DNA of 64,000 nucleotides, taken from contig JAKMXF010000316.1 in the NCBI GenBank assembly GCA_024704765.1, positions 62,001 to 126,000 on the forward strand. Direction: 5' to 3'. Made by a program: the position numbers and the translations under genes. Below the pieces are notes generated by a model. That model was not told the origin of the DNA. It ran no database searches and was given only the letters and a program-made list of their open reading frames with translations. The stretch's first letter is position 1. Each line of letters begins with the position of its first letter. Shown in pieces: positions 11,001-21,799 of this stretch. Source of the stretch: Oopsacas minuta. Its lineage: Eukaryota; Porifera; Hexactinellida; Lyssacinosida; Leucopsacidae.

Positions 11001-12206
11001 ATGTTTTCCATGAATCTCCGTCTTTATCGTTTATTGTGTTATTCTCTTCGCTTTCGTTGGTATATATTTTTATTTCCACTCATTTTCCTTTATATCATCA
11101 AGACTGTGTACTTATTTCGATATTTTCCTATTTCCTCGCATATTTTTGCATCTATTTCCCCTGTCTTCACTTCATGTTCTAATTCCGATAGTAGATTGTT
11201 CATTAATGAACTATGTAATGATTTTTCCACCGGTAAAACTTTTGGTACGTTATGCATTCCTCTTTGTAATGGCGATATCAATTTTCATAGTTGCTTAGGG
11301 CATGGTGTCAAAGAAAATGTTATACTTGGTATATGGAGTGGTGCTAACATTATTTTAAAGTCTCACCAGTCTCAAATCCATTCTGATTCAATATTTTCTT
11401 CAACCACTAGTCAATTGAATGCAATTATTCTCACTCAACACTTACTTAAAGATCGGTATTTTGGTTTGTTAAATCCCTTCCTCTTCCATTTATCGAATAA
11501 TATTATTTCCCTCTTCGATATCTATCCAAGGGGAATTTTGAATGAAATTGAACTAAGACAGCTTCTATATTTTATATATCAAGAAGAGAGTTTCAAAACC
11601 TATTTCCTCAATGACACTGGTGTATCACCTTACTACCTTGGAAATTGTGGTTTATTATGGGCTACAACGTATATGAAGGACACTAGATTACTTTGGATTT
11701 TAGGCAGCCCTATAGGTGCAGATATTCCTTGGAAATTCCATGCTCGTATTGCTATTGGTTTTCTTGATTTAGTAATCAAGCTGGATAATGTTCCTTTTGG
11801 CCCTCTACATCTTTGCGATGTTCAAATGTCTAATTTTGGTCTACAGTTTGTGAATTCTTATCCAATTGTCAGGGTCATTGATACTGATGCAACGTTTTTT
11901 GAATCATATTTGGATAATTGGACCGGCATGAATTCAAATGATAGTTGTCTCTCTGATTCAGATTGTAGTATTTTTCAATGTAATATTAAATGTGATATAA
12001 TATCTTATACATGTTCTCCAAAGATTTTATCTAGCAATTTTATGAACATCTGTAAATTTATCCTCGAAAGATTTTTGTTGTTTAATTCTCCTATAAATTT
12101 GTATTATCAGTTGAAATATATTCTAAACTCATGTTCTAAAGAAGGAAACGAGAATAGTACATTTATCCTTTTGTATAAACTACTATGGTTGCATTGTGAA
12201 TTTTAA
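11001..12206 (+). CDS. DIPK1/FAM69-like secretory-pathway kinase-like protein
   Basis: A 401-residue uninterrupted frame. A short basic N-terminus precedes one hydrophobic segment (about residues 20-40), giving a type II membrane topology with the rest in the ER/Golgi lumen, as in vertebrate FAM69/DIPK1 proteins. Family hallmarks in order are GTLCIPLCNG (82-91), SCLGHG (97-102) and a lysine in ANIILK (115-120) that fits the ATP-binding position. Then come a kinase-like catalytic loop PFGPLHLCDVQMSNFGL (265-281), VIDTDATFF (292-300) in the DFG position, and a cysteine-rich tail (CLSDSDCSIFQCNIKC). Length matches the family (about 400-430). There are no introns, unlike most vertebrate relatives. 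The first ATG is used; a second at codon 4 is possible. Whether it phosphorylates anything cannot be read from sequence. Confidence 0.88.
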   Translation: MFSMNLRLYRLLCYSLRFRWYIFLFPLIFLYIIKTVYLFRYFPISSHIFASISPVFTSCSNSDSRLFINELCNDFSTGKTFGTLCIPLCNGDINFHSCLGHGVKENVILGIWSGANIILKSHQSQIHSDSIFSSTTSQLNAIILTQHLLKDRYFGLLNPFLFHLSNNIISLFDIYPRGILNEIELRQLLYFIYQEESFKTYFLNDTGVSPYYLGNCGLLWATTYMKDTRLLWILGSPIGADIPWKFHARIAIGFLDLVIKLDNVPFGPLHLCDVQMSNFGLQFVNSYPIVRVIDTDATFFESYLDNWTGMNSNDSCLSDSDCSIFQCNIKCDIISYTCSPKILSSNFMNICKFILERFLLFNSPINLYYQLKYILNSCSKEGNENSTFILLYKLLWLHCEF

Positions 12207-12506
12207 CAAACTGGACTCGTTTGATATTTCATACTTGTTAATAGTGGTTAGACTTCTGTAATTATATTTATATCAGTGTTCCCAAAGAATTGGCTCTGAG
12301 GGAGATAGTAATGGAGTCTTTAGATCAAACTTTTATTAGGAAATTGGCACATTTGTAGAGTATTCTTAAAGGTTTAGGTTTTATAATGAAATGTACGACG
12401 GACTGGGCCGACTAAATGCTGAAATCAATTGGTATAACTTAGAGGACTGTTGCGTGAGATTTCGACTCATTAGTATTATTGGACCAGGGATAGTCTTTAA
12501 CCGTGA
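12207..12506. other. Downstream region, no gene seen
   Basis: AT-rich sequence between the DIPK1-like stop and the MULE target duplication. No clear polyadenylation arrangement was singled out. Confidence 0.35.
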
Positions 12507-12515
12507 GATTTTAAC

Positions 12516-14550
12516 GGAGCGCCTGCCTTAGTTCGAATTTGGACAGTTACTGTTGTTCGACAGTAATTTCAGACAGTTGGCGTTAGTTCGACAGTAATTT
12601 TGTGGTTTTCATTCGCATTACTCGTAGCTGTGAAATATATACTATTGTTATTCCATTGAAATTTGTACGTATTCTTAAGGTCATATCGGATATCATTTCG
12701 CAATACCTTGAGGTCTTAGCCCAGCTACGATGTTTCGTCGATTAGTATAAACAAAACATAATAATATAAATTTAAAACAACTCCATGGAATACAAATTGG
12801 CAGATTATCGACGCCAGAATTGAAGGATTTTTGAATTTCAGATGATCACAAATATTACAAGTCTAAAGTAAGATAAAATAATGTTTATCCAAGATGTGTT
12901 CTTTTCAGAAATGGCCGTAAAGCTACTACGAAACTAAATCTAGTTTCAAATCTAATCACTCCTGCCATACACCATAATCATGGCATCATAAAATGTCAGT
13001 CTGACAGCTATGAATTTAAATCCAAATGTAAGAATCGTGCACGAAACTCGCAGGATAACCTTAGAGAAATTTTCGATGACGTAACTTGTGAAGATGCTGC
13101 AGCGCTTCATGTGTCGTTTACTGAATGCGAATCCTCAATTTATCGTTCGAGGAGAGAATTGCAAACAAAGATTCCAACATTTCCTGCAGAAATTTCTGAT
13201 ATGTGCCAAATTCAACATATGGAGCGTTTTATATATACACTGTCTTTATCAATGACCACACGGATATTATATTTTTCTCAGATAATATCCGAACATTTTA
13301 CCTCAAATAACCAACATCTAGTTTGATGGAACATTTTATACCGTTCAAGTCATTTTCCTAGCTTTTGACTATATTTTTGACTGTTGATCGACATGCTCTA
13401 CTGGGCATACACTGTCTAATGACTAGTAAGAATGAGGAACTATATAAAGCAATACTAATTCACATACATCAGCTTCTACTCGAACTTTAACCCACTACAT
13501 CCATGTCCGATTGGGAAGCTGCTCCTCTTAGGCTCTGAAACTCTCCAAATATATAACTGTTTGGATGTTGGTTTCATTTTACGCAGAGAATATGGTGTAA
13601 AACTCAGAAACTGGGACTTACAGAGAGTTTTATAGATACAAAAGTTGCAAAATATATACGTCAATTAATGAGCATTCCGTTTCTTCCAGCTAGTCTCATC
13701 CATCCAATCTACACACTACTCAATTTGCTGCGACTATCATATATCTACTGAAGCAATGAAATTGGAGAAACTAAACAAATACTTCAAAAAGAGTTGAATA
13801 ACCTATGTCAACCCAGAATAGTTTTCTATTTTTGACTCAAAAATACGACAAATAATGGAGCTGAATCTTACAACACAAGGCTTGAGGATAGAATTAGGGC
13901 TTATCATCCCAGAATAAGGAGTTTTATGACCCATATTAATGAAATAATAATGGATACAGATAACGAATTTGGGAGGCTGTCCCTGGATAAGGATTTAACA
14001 AGACCGAAAAAAGACAAACATTCTAACTGATGATCACCATAGTCGTTGTAAACAAAAATTTCAATCCGGGTGCTATACCCCGTGGGAATATTAGATGCAG
14101 TAAGTCAGACCATTCGAAATATTCGCGATCCACAAGGGGAAGTGGAATTCTCTAACTGTTCGGAAGATTCAGAAACAGATCATTTTAATGATGAGATAAT
14201 AACCACCAGAAATGTGTTGTTTGTCTAAACTCATGAACATCCACTTGGATCTTTCTACCTTGTAAACATGCCCAGTGCTGTATGGAATGTTGCAAACAAA
14301 TCAAGAACTTGGACAATCGTGTCCCGTCTGTCGACCTCCAATAGAAAAGTGCCTTGAAATATTTACCAATTAGCTTCATTATTGATACATTCATAAAAAA
14401 TTTAACTATTTGTTTAGGCTCATTAAATTCTTTCAAAATAAACAAAGATTCTACCTTTTGGTGTAAACAACGATTGTCTGCGAAAATCTTTCTCCAGCTA
14501 ACGCCAACTAACTGAAATTACTGTCCAAATTCGAACTAGTGCAGCGCTCC
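12516..14550 (+). mobile_element. Mutator-like element (MULE) with 9-bp target duplication
   Basis: Inverted ends begin GGAGCGCCTGCCTTAGTTCG at 12516 and, from the other side, GGAGCGCTGCACTAGTTCG at 14550, and share the following TTTGGACAG. Flanking 9-mers are GATTTTAAC (12507-12515) and TATTTTAAC (14551-14559), eight of nine identical, the duplication size of MULEs. The 2035-bp element holds a decayed transposase. Confidence 0.9.
12909..14030 (+). pseudogene. MULE transposase with FLYWCH-like finger, decayed
   Basis: A FLYWCH-type region (RNGRKATTKLNLVSN...HHNHG) is followed by FKSKCKNRARNSQDNLREIF near 13020, as in animal MULE transposases. Decayed core pieces follow: MTSKNEELYKAILIHI near 13425 (the MULE domain), then NNGAESYNTRLEDRIRAYHP near 13855-13910 and a tail ending at a TGA at 14028. 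Several stops and frameshifts separate these blocks. The CAG just before 12909 could be a splice acceptor in the original gene. Confidence 0.78.
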
Positions 14551-14650
14551 TATTTTAACTTATTTGTGTTAATGCATCCGTAGCGTACTGAAAATCGTGA
14601 AATATTCTAAACAGCACAAAACAAAATCAATTTTAAGCTAATCAAATGTA

Positions 14651-14706
14651 GAACGGGCGTTCAAAAAGTTCCCGACCCTAAACCCCATATTTTTGTAACT
14701 ATACAG
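14651..14706. mobile_element. Solo mariner end
   Basis: These 56 bases (AACGGGCGTTCAAAAAGTTC... to TTTGTAACTATACAG) match the terminal sequence of the mariner at 58029-59349 and are preceded by TA. The rest of the copy is cut off by the hAT end at 14707. Confidence 0.8.
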
Positions 14707-15720
14707 CAGGGGTCGGCAAACTTTCCAGTCAACGGGCCAAAATAGACAAATTGCATAAGATTGCGGGCCAGATGGGATACCATCGAAAACTCGTTTAGAT
14801 TTTTGTAATTTATCGATTGATTAAGTATCATTATTATACAAGTATTAAGTAATTAGATTTAGAATATCCACTTGTTTATGATATTTATTTTGCATTGTAA
14901 AATTAGACATACAAAATATTAATGTTAATGTGATGGATGATGCTGTCCTACTTTGGATAGCGCATCTATGTCTGGTTTTAGGTTAGAGGTTGCCAATCGT
15001 AGCACACTGTCTAGATGATTTTCGCTTAACCGTGTTCCCACTTGCTTTTACGTATTTCATTTTCGAGAAGAGTTGTTCACAAACGTATGTACTCCCGAAG
15101 AGAACTGCAACCTCCTTTGCATGTTTCATTAGTGAAGGAAATCTTTGAGGAGTTATATAATGTTGATAGAATTCGAAGAAAGGTACATCTCGAAATCTTG
15201 ATCTGAGCTCACTCGAACTTTGGAGCTCAATCAGTTCCATTTGTAAATTTTCTGGGGCGTCACATATTTCAACATCAAATACGGCGGCGAAGTAGCTAAA
15301 ATACTTACGATGCTTATCCATATCTGGGAATCGAGTGTTAAACTGATCTTTGAGATCAGATATGAATTCGGCGTACAAGAAACATCACATGGTTGGTGTA
15401 AACGAAGTGTAGGGAAATGAATACAATTACTCTCTTTCAATTGAAGCTCCCATAGTTGTAACTTAACTTCAGATGCATAAATGCGTTCATAGAGGACATT
15501 GATGAACTGGTTCATCCCTTGTATTTTCAAATTTAGATATTTAGACGATTAGTGATATCCACCAGAAAGGTAAAATCTGTCGTCCATTTCGCACCACTGA
15601 GCTCTGGAACTTTCATCCCTTTTTCCCTCAAAAATTCGTCAATTCAGCTCTAAACAGGTAAACTCTTTGCAAAATTGCACCTCTACTTAACCAGCGCAGT
15701 GTACTAGGTTCGGATATGCT
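14707..15720 (-). mobile_element. hAT element, 3' half
   Basis: The end CAGGGGTCGGCAAAC at 14707 is the classic terminus of GTF2IRD2/Charlie-like hAT elements, and the DNA behind it encodes the matching transposase C-terminus on the minus strand. Homology ends near 15720; the N-terminal half and the other terminus are missing. It was inserted into the mariner end at 14651-14706. Confidence 0.8.
14983..15720 (-). pseudogene. GTF2IRD2/EPM2AIP1-like hAT transposase, C-terminal relic
   Basis: Minus-strand blocks in order are STLRWLSRGAILQRVY near 15700, TDFTFLVDITNRLNI near 15570, NLKIQGMNQFINVLYERI near 15530, and the C-terminal run LQMELIELQSSSELRSRF to EVAVLFGSTYVCEQLFSKMKY near 15240-15050. 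The last block is the conserved hAT dimerisation region. Stops and one frameshift between 15380 and 15530 show it is dead; the BED finger and first catalytic part are absent. Confidence 0.82.
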
Positions 15721-16323
15721 TATGGCACAACCCCGTGAGAGTTAACGTATACTTGTGTGGTGTACATTGATCAGTAATTTGGGTAGGTTGGTCCGATTGG
15801 CTTAAATTGAATTATACTGTTTTGAAATGACACAGACCAAGACATCGGGGTTGCCATAAGAATGGTAATATATTAACCATTTACCAATATTAGCGGGCCA
15901 TTACCATTCCCATCCCTTCACTAGTATAGAAATTCTGTGGGAATTCCCGCACGATAACTACATGTTTCCAACAGAAGTTTTCGGACTTTCTTATAATTTT
16001 CCCATAAATCATTGGGAATTCCAACATCAATAACATAGGACAGACAGAAGAACAGTGTTTCGCCCTGGCTTGGACTCGTCAGTTGCGTTGTCTTCTCGCA
16101 ATACGCTTGAGTTAATTTAAGTGGTATTTCTTCTTCTTTTCGCTACTGGGGATGTGACGTTGCAGGTCGTGTTTCCATTATCTGAGCTCGCTATGATAGG
16201 GATTGCGTTGCCTGAATAACCTCAAGCAGAGGTCCCCACAAGGTTCAAGGTACCTTGCCTTTGAGTGCTTTCGAAAACACAGTTTAGGTTAATGCTTATG
16301 AATCAGTGATATCAATTAGTGTT
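15721..16323. other. Intergenic, nothing recognised
   Basis: No gene or terminal repeat could be supported in this stretch. Confidence 0.4.
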
Positions 16324-16883
16324 TTATCTTAAGAAGGATAGATTTTTACTATTAAATATTCTATAGACTGGCTCAGAATGGTCAGAATAGTTTGTAATGT
16401 ATAGAGCAGGGTTGTTGGTGTAGTTGTTGGAAGTTCTCAAACGTGACCACCGGATTTCAGTATCTAAGCTTCCCTCTGTTCGATAAATTTTGTTGTCAAC
16501 ATAGATATCAACTTCGAGTTGTGCAGAAGACGCAATCAATTCACCATCAGTGACCCAGCTGCCATTGCTGCTCATGCAAGTACTGTTAATATGGTGAGGG
16601 GAGTGGTAGTCAGAACCTCATTGAAGTACCAATTAATACCATCCTTCCCATCACCCACCATATAGCGGCAGATCTCACCCCGGATCTTGGCATGATACAC
16701 CTGACTTTCTGAAATGAGTTTAGACAGACATATAAAGAGCCAGTTGCCATCACATTCAATACTGGAGCACTTCCACGGCTCATAATCTCGCACTCTATGG
16801 CCTGCCCTAGTAGAATGTTGGTCAGTTTGTTGTTGGAATTGAATTTCTAACAGATTGCACTTCTCTTTCTGCCACTCATTCAT
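16324..16883 (-). CDS. Unrecognised protein, two overlapping frames (possible exons)
   Basis: A frame from 16883 (103 codons, MNEWQKEKCNLLEIQ...) ends at 16572 and overlaps by four bases the ATG of a second frame (16575-16324, 83 codons). The first has WKCSSIECDGNWLFICLS (residues about 37-54) and GEICRYMVGDGKDGINWYF (about 70-88). The second is rich in potential N-glycosylation sites (NGS, NYT, NYS). The composition looks coding rather than random, and the ATGA overlap suggests either one frameshifted gene or two exons, but no clean GT-AG join restores a single frame. I do not recognise the family. Confidence 0.35.
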
Positions 16884-17501
16884 AATGGGGTTAATGATGG
16901 AGTTGTCAGACTCTAGATGGTGAATATCGAGGTGTGAAAGTCCACCTACTCTTGGGTTAAATCAATGCTTTTCTATAAAGCCGATTGCCTAAATTAGTAG
17001 TTGGTAGCAACTTATCAAAACTTCAACTATTCGTATAATTGACTCAAAAACATTACCAGTGCAATAACACTTTATCAACATAGTCCAAACCTTGTCTAGG
17101 TCCCATATCTGGATAGATGTGTTTAGAGAACTCCATCAGGCTGTAAGTAATCTCTCTTCGCCATAAACAGAACAAACTCGTATATTCATACAATCAATAT
17201 CATCTAGCCAGTTTAATTATGAAAAAATGAGAAAGACTTAGGTAATTTGAAAGGTAATATATAAAGTTACACTAACCATTGTTTCGGGGCTGCAATATTT
17301 TAATATCTGATACCCGATCACACTAGGGATGCAGAAGCCTTTTACATCACGTGACTTCTCCAATGTCTCGTGAAATCTCGAGAGATATACCCCACGATTC
17401 TTGTGATCGGTAAATGCTAACTAAAAAATACTGTATAAATATACGTTATTCCGAAATATGAGATAATTGAGAAATTAAATTTGGTAATAGACAATGTAAA
17501 C
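16884..17501. other. Intergenic, nothing recognised
   Basis: AT-rich, no supported feature. Confidence 0.4.
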
Positions 17502-18433
17502 CAGGAACGTAGCTACAGTAGGCAAGGGGAGCAGTCGCCCCCCAAAAGTTTTCCTCGCCCTCCCAAGATAAATTTGGAAGTTTTCGTTTTTATACACAGT
17601 GTAGTTTGTTTATTAGCAACCAGCTTTCGGGTCCCAAACGGGATTATGATGTAAATTTCATTGCCCCATTAGCAACCAAATTTCTGCATAATCCGAGTTG
17701 CTAATAAGCAAACTCCACTGTAGTTAACAACCTATGTGCTTCAACTACAGCGTCAAAACTATGAAATCAATAACTCGCGTTGCCATGATGGTTTTAATAC
17801 TAGACAGGAAGTACCGCTCATTGATAGTAAACTCGTTCTAATTTGATAGGCACTGAATTTCTACTAATTATTGTCAGAAGTTAGACTGTCCATTGAAGTG
17901 ATTGAAGCATTGGTGATGCTCTTAGTGTTTCAGTTTTCAAGGATTGTTTTATGCCAAATTCTTGTGACTATCCCTCTGATGTCTTCCAAGGTTGAGTGAA
18001 TGTTCTCATCTGTTAAGAGAAGAAAAACTCGTTTATGCTCACAAATGACCACTGCGCGTCTCAACCATATTTCCCTGAAATCTATTGAAAAAGATATTGC
18101 AGAAACACTTTCCTATAATGATGTGATTGAAAATTTTAAGTAGATGAAGCACTGGGGCTTTCTTTTGTAATGTAAAATAATATCCCTGAATTGAGTTAGT
18201 ATCTTAAGAAATGCTCTTTACTATATGGCATTCTATATAATGCAGACTAGTCTAGTGCTCCCTAGATTAGTAATCTGGTCCTTGATGAATTAAAGAGGTT
18301 ATATATGTAAGAAAAGGAGATTGGGTCATACTTGTTATACACAGTAATTAACTTTTCAAAATATTTATCCCTGCAATTGCGCTCCCGAAATATTTCTTGC
18401 CCCCCTGAATTTCTTGCTCTAGCTACATGCCTG
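17502..18433. mobile_element. Non-autonomous hAT element
   Basis: The ends CAGGAACGTAGCTACAG at 17502 and its inverse (CAGGCATGTAGCTAGAG read from 18433) are flanked by ATGTAAAC (17494-17501) and ATGTAAAG (18434-18441), seven of eight bases the same. The 932-bp interior has no transposase homology, so it depends on an enzyme from elsewhere. Confidence 0.88.
17597..17720. mobile_element. Short pogo/Tigger-like MITE nested in the hAT MITE
   Basis: Inverted ends CAGTGTAGTTTGTTTATTAG and, from the other side, CAGTGGAGTTTGCTTATTAG lie 124 bp apart. The right side is followed by TA; the left flank has decayed to CA. Confidence 0.75.
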
Positions 18434-18649
18434 ATGTAAAGAACAATGAAAGCAAACGAATACCTTGAAATTTTCAGTTCGTTGAGGAGCGATTCCTGTA
18501 AGATGCCAAATTTCCAATTACCGGGAAGCATAGTTACTGCGTTTTCACTTTTCTATATAAGTAAATGAAACGTGGTAAAGTAAAGGCTTTGGGTAATGAT
18601 ATGAATATGTATATACCTTGAATATCTTAGTCACCACATCATTTGAGAG

Positions 18650-20080
18650 ATCCGTACATATACGTTTAGGCGATTTGGCTTCTGATCGCGGAAGATATGT
18701 CGTGTCAAGTGTAATGGATACTTGCTGTACTTAGAATCACTCCCTTCTTTGAGAACCAATGCATGACTCTCCGTCACTTTAGCTACTATTATGGGGCCCA
18801 TCTATTTGCCTTCTTTCTTGGTTCCATGCATTTTCTTTGCTTTTCGCATATTACGAACGAGTATCTCATCTCCTTGCTCTATGCTCGTATTGGAAAATGC
18901 GATTACGTAATTGATTATCAATAGTTAATAGCTACATGATTGATTACCTGTTCTTTTCAACCTTATCATCGAATTGATATTTTGTATTTGTTGGTCCTTG
19001 TTAATATTTTCTTAGGCATGTAATTTGAATTCTAAACGAGCTTCCATCAAAGACTATCCAACCATCAAAATATTCAAGTTCTGGAGAGAAAGTATCATGA
19101 TATTCTTCATCGATAGAAGTTTGCAGTTATAGATTGTTCAGTTCTTCTCCTCCTCACAATGAGACATGTTAGAATTGTTCAGGAAATGATTGTAATAAGC
19201 TTCTCCTCCGTACATCAGATAGAATGGTGAGTAGTCTGTTGATTTGTTCCAGTAATTGTTAGTAGCTAGAACAGCAGCTTGTTATTTACTTGACTACTCT
19301 ACACTTGTTTCTACTAGCATTTTGTGGAGTTTGCTAAAGTCTGAAAGGCAATAAAACCATTATGACTAGTTATTTTGAGTATTCTATATACTAGTTACGT
19401 TTTGATGGTTGTATTATGTGCTTGGACAACTCGTTGCTCTGTGGGAGGTAAGCAGTTGTCTTACGGTTGTCAACTTTTAGTGTGTGGTGATAATCTTGTA
19501 ACTCCTACATTTTAGTTTGAAATTCAGTTATTTTATTACTATAATAGCGACAGTGGAATATCTATATAAATCCGACACTAATTCCATGTCGCGACAAGTG
19601 TCGGATTATCTGCAGGTTCCACTGTATTTTAATTTATAATGTTGATTATAATACGTATCACAATTCTTAAATAACCCCATTTTAATAAATTAAATATATA
19701 TAGGGCACTCTAAATTTAAAAGGTAACATACCTTGCTGACAAACTCACGTCCTTGATCATGTTTAATTTTCTGAGGCACTCCTAGAGTTAAATATATGCT
19801 CTCTAGCTGAGTTAATACCTCTCAACTGGTTTTGGTTTTCAATGGGCGAACTGCACAGAATTTGGACAAATAACAAGTGATCAAAAGATGTTTACGCCCT
19901 TCAGTATTCTCCTGCAAATAACAGACTAGATCAATACCGATGTGCTTCCAGGGTTGGTCAGGTGGAGCAATTGGTTACAGTTTCCTTTGAGGCAAAGGTG
20001 GTAGTGCAGCAGTTAATTGACAAATACGACAAGATTACACCTATGGAGATAGAGATATTACGTAATCAACAAACACACTA
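18650..20080 (-). pseudogene. DDE integrase (KRBA2-like) relic, catalytic and C-terminal parts
   Basis: Reading on the minus strand from about 20080: CRICQLTAAL (zinc-binding tail), then WKHIGIDLVCYLQE with the first aspartate, LITCYLSKFCAVRPLKTKTS, and a GVPQKIKHDQGREFVSK block with the second aspartate near 19740. After a gap full of lesions and a MITE come SPFYLMYGGEAYYN near 19225 and a C-terminal SH3-like region GDEILVRNMRKAKK near 18870 to LTRHIFRDQKPNR near 18660. This is the integrase core shared by Ty3-type retroelements and Ginger/KRBA2-type genes; no reverse transcriptase is adjacent, so the parent element type is open. Confidence 0.75.
19551..19624. mobile_element. 74-bp Tigger/pogo-like MITE
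   Basis: CAGTGGAATATC at 19551 is the inverse of GGTTCCACTG ending at 19624, and internal TCCGACACT/AGTGTCGGA arms extend the hairpin. TA follows on the right; the left flank is GA. It interrupts the integrase relic. Confidence 0.75.
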
Positions 20081-20350
20081 ATGGTATGATGTACAAGTGT
20101 TGTATACCACAGATTTTTGAAATCTTGTGTAATGATTAAGGAAAAATAATCACTATAAGATCTAAGTTCAAAACCTTCAAGGGTAATATAATAATTTTAA
20201 TTCTGTTTGGTGGGTCCAGAAAGTCATGGTGATTCATATTTTTATTTCAAAACAACAAATAATTGATTTTGTTTCGACTAAGAATTGCCAAGAAACAGTA
20301 TCTCAGATATCATAGGAATTTGCAAAATAAAAGTTATGTCGAGATCCCAC

Positions 20351-20962
20351 CAGGGCCGTAGCCAGAGCGTAGTGTTAGGAGAGGCTAGGTAAATTTTGTG
20401 GGGGCTTGGATGCTTAAGACTCTTATATCTACTTTTTTGGGTAGGCCCACCCAAACTCCAGAGCTACCTTGAGGGAAGGTAAAATTACCTAGTTCCTAAA
20501 TATTCATACAACTCTGGCATTCTATAGTTTCGCTTAGTAATCGCGTACACTATGACATACTAATGAACTACAAATCTATTTTAATCTCATAAATTTAAAT
20601 AATATCTAAAGTAAACGAAGTCTTCTATCCTTCTTCCTAGAATGGTGATTATAGCCATGAGGCATGATTCACTATTCGCATATAAAATGTAATCAAACTG
20701 GAAGGAATATATGTTATGGTCATATAGAAACAAAAATAAAATTTCAATGGTCGCTGTAAAAGCATCGATATAAGTAAGTATACTCACTAGCAAGAGGAAT
20801 TAGATAACTAAAATGTGTAGTCAATTGAACATATTCACAAAAGTTTCTTGATTTAACTATTATTTAAGATCTAAGATACTAAAGATCAATATAGCATAGC
20901 AAAAATTTACGGGGTGGTTAAATTTGCTAGGGGGTTCAGCCCCCTCCTAGCTACGGCCCCTG
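20351..20962. mobile_element. Non-autonomous hAT element, 8-bp duplication
   Basis: The ends CAGGGCCGTAGCCAG at 20351 and, from 20962, CAGGGGCCGTAGCTAGG are flanked by GATCCCAC (20343-20350) and GATCACAC (20963-20970). The 612-bp interior shows no transposase. It sits inside the integrase relic region and separates the zinc-binding and catalytic parts. Confidence 0.9.
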
Positions 20963-21394
20963 GATCACACCCATGACATGGGCGACACTAGTGCCGTAGG
21001 TCCGTTGCTCATGAAAAGAATAAGACTTGGAAATATAATATACTATGTCGATGTGCAGTTGGCGCTAGCTCAAACAGATTTTTCCCTTGACGTTCGATCC
21101 GTGATAACAGATGGCAACTATATCCAGCACTTTCGCCACAAAAACTCGAGCAAACTGGGGTCCGTATAGTATTATTCCTAATTCATTAAAAGAAAAACCA
21201 CGATGGCATACCTTACAGATACCAAGTTTTATACTCTATTGTAACCGGGTTAGAGCGAACAATTTATCACCGTCAATAACTCTAGGAAGAAAATACATTG
21301 ATATCAATTCGGTTGGATCACTTGGAATTGGATGAGCCTTTCAATTTTAAATAATAATATAACTTACATAATTTCTAACATTTTTGCTCAACCC

Positions 21395-21485
21395 TGGCCA
21401 GAAATATTCGTGTCTGATAGCCTTGTTTGTAGTGTTGATTCCAGGATGTGCAGCACTGTCATAGAAGCGTCTGATAATATCATAG
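21395..21485 (-). pseudogene. Integrase zinc-binding (H2C2) domain fragment
   Basis: On the minus strand this reads VYDIIRRFYDSAAHPGIN then AIRHEYFWPGLSKNVRNYV, the H2C2 domain that precedes the catalytic core of retroviral-like integrases. It belongs with the core at 18650-20080, from which it is now separated by a MITE and about 0.7 kb of other DNA. Confidence 0.75.
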
Positions 21486-21799
21486 ACTTAGTCTGAGCAG
21501 ACATTCTCTAATGTGCGCGAATTATTTCAACTATTGAAAATGCAACCCTCATCATTTAGTAATTATGTGTCTGGTTTGAATAATGGAAGAAATAGATTTT
21601 AGAAAATAAAATACTATAAAATACTGAACAAGGTCATTGAGTTCTAGAATATTCTGTTAAAATTACCTTGAAAAGTTTGATTTCCTCTCCAATTACATAT
21701 TGTGAAGCCTTCACGCGAAAGTTCTTTTGGCGTGTCATGTAATCTTAGATTGGAGGACAGCTGTAGGATACACCCTTGCGTGAAATGATTGTAATAGCT

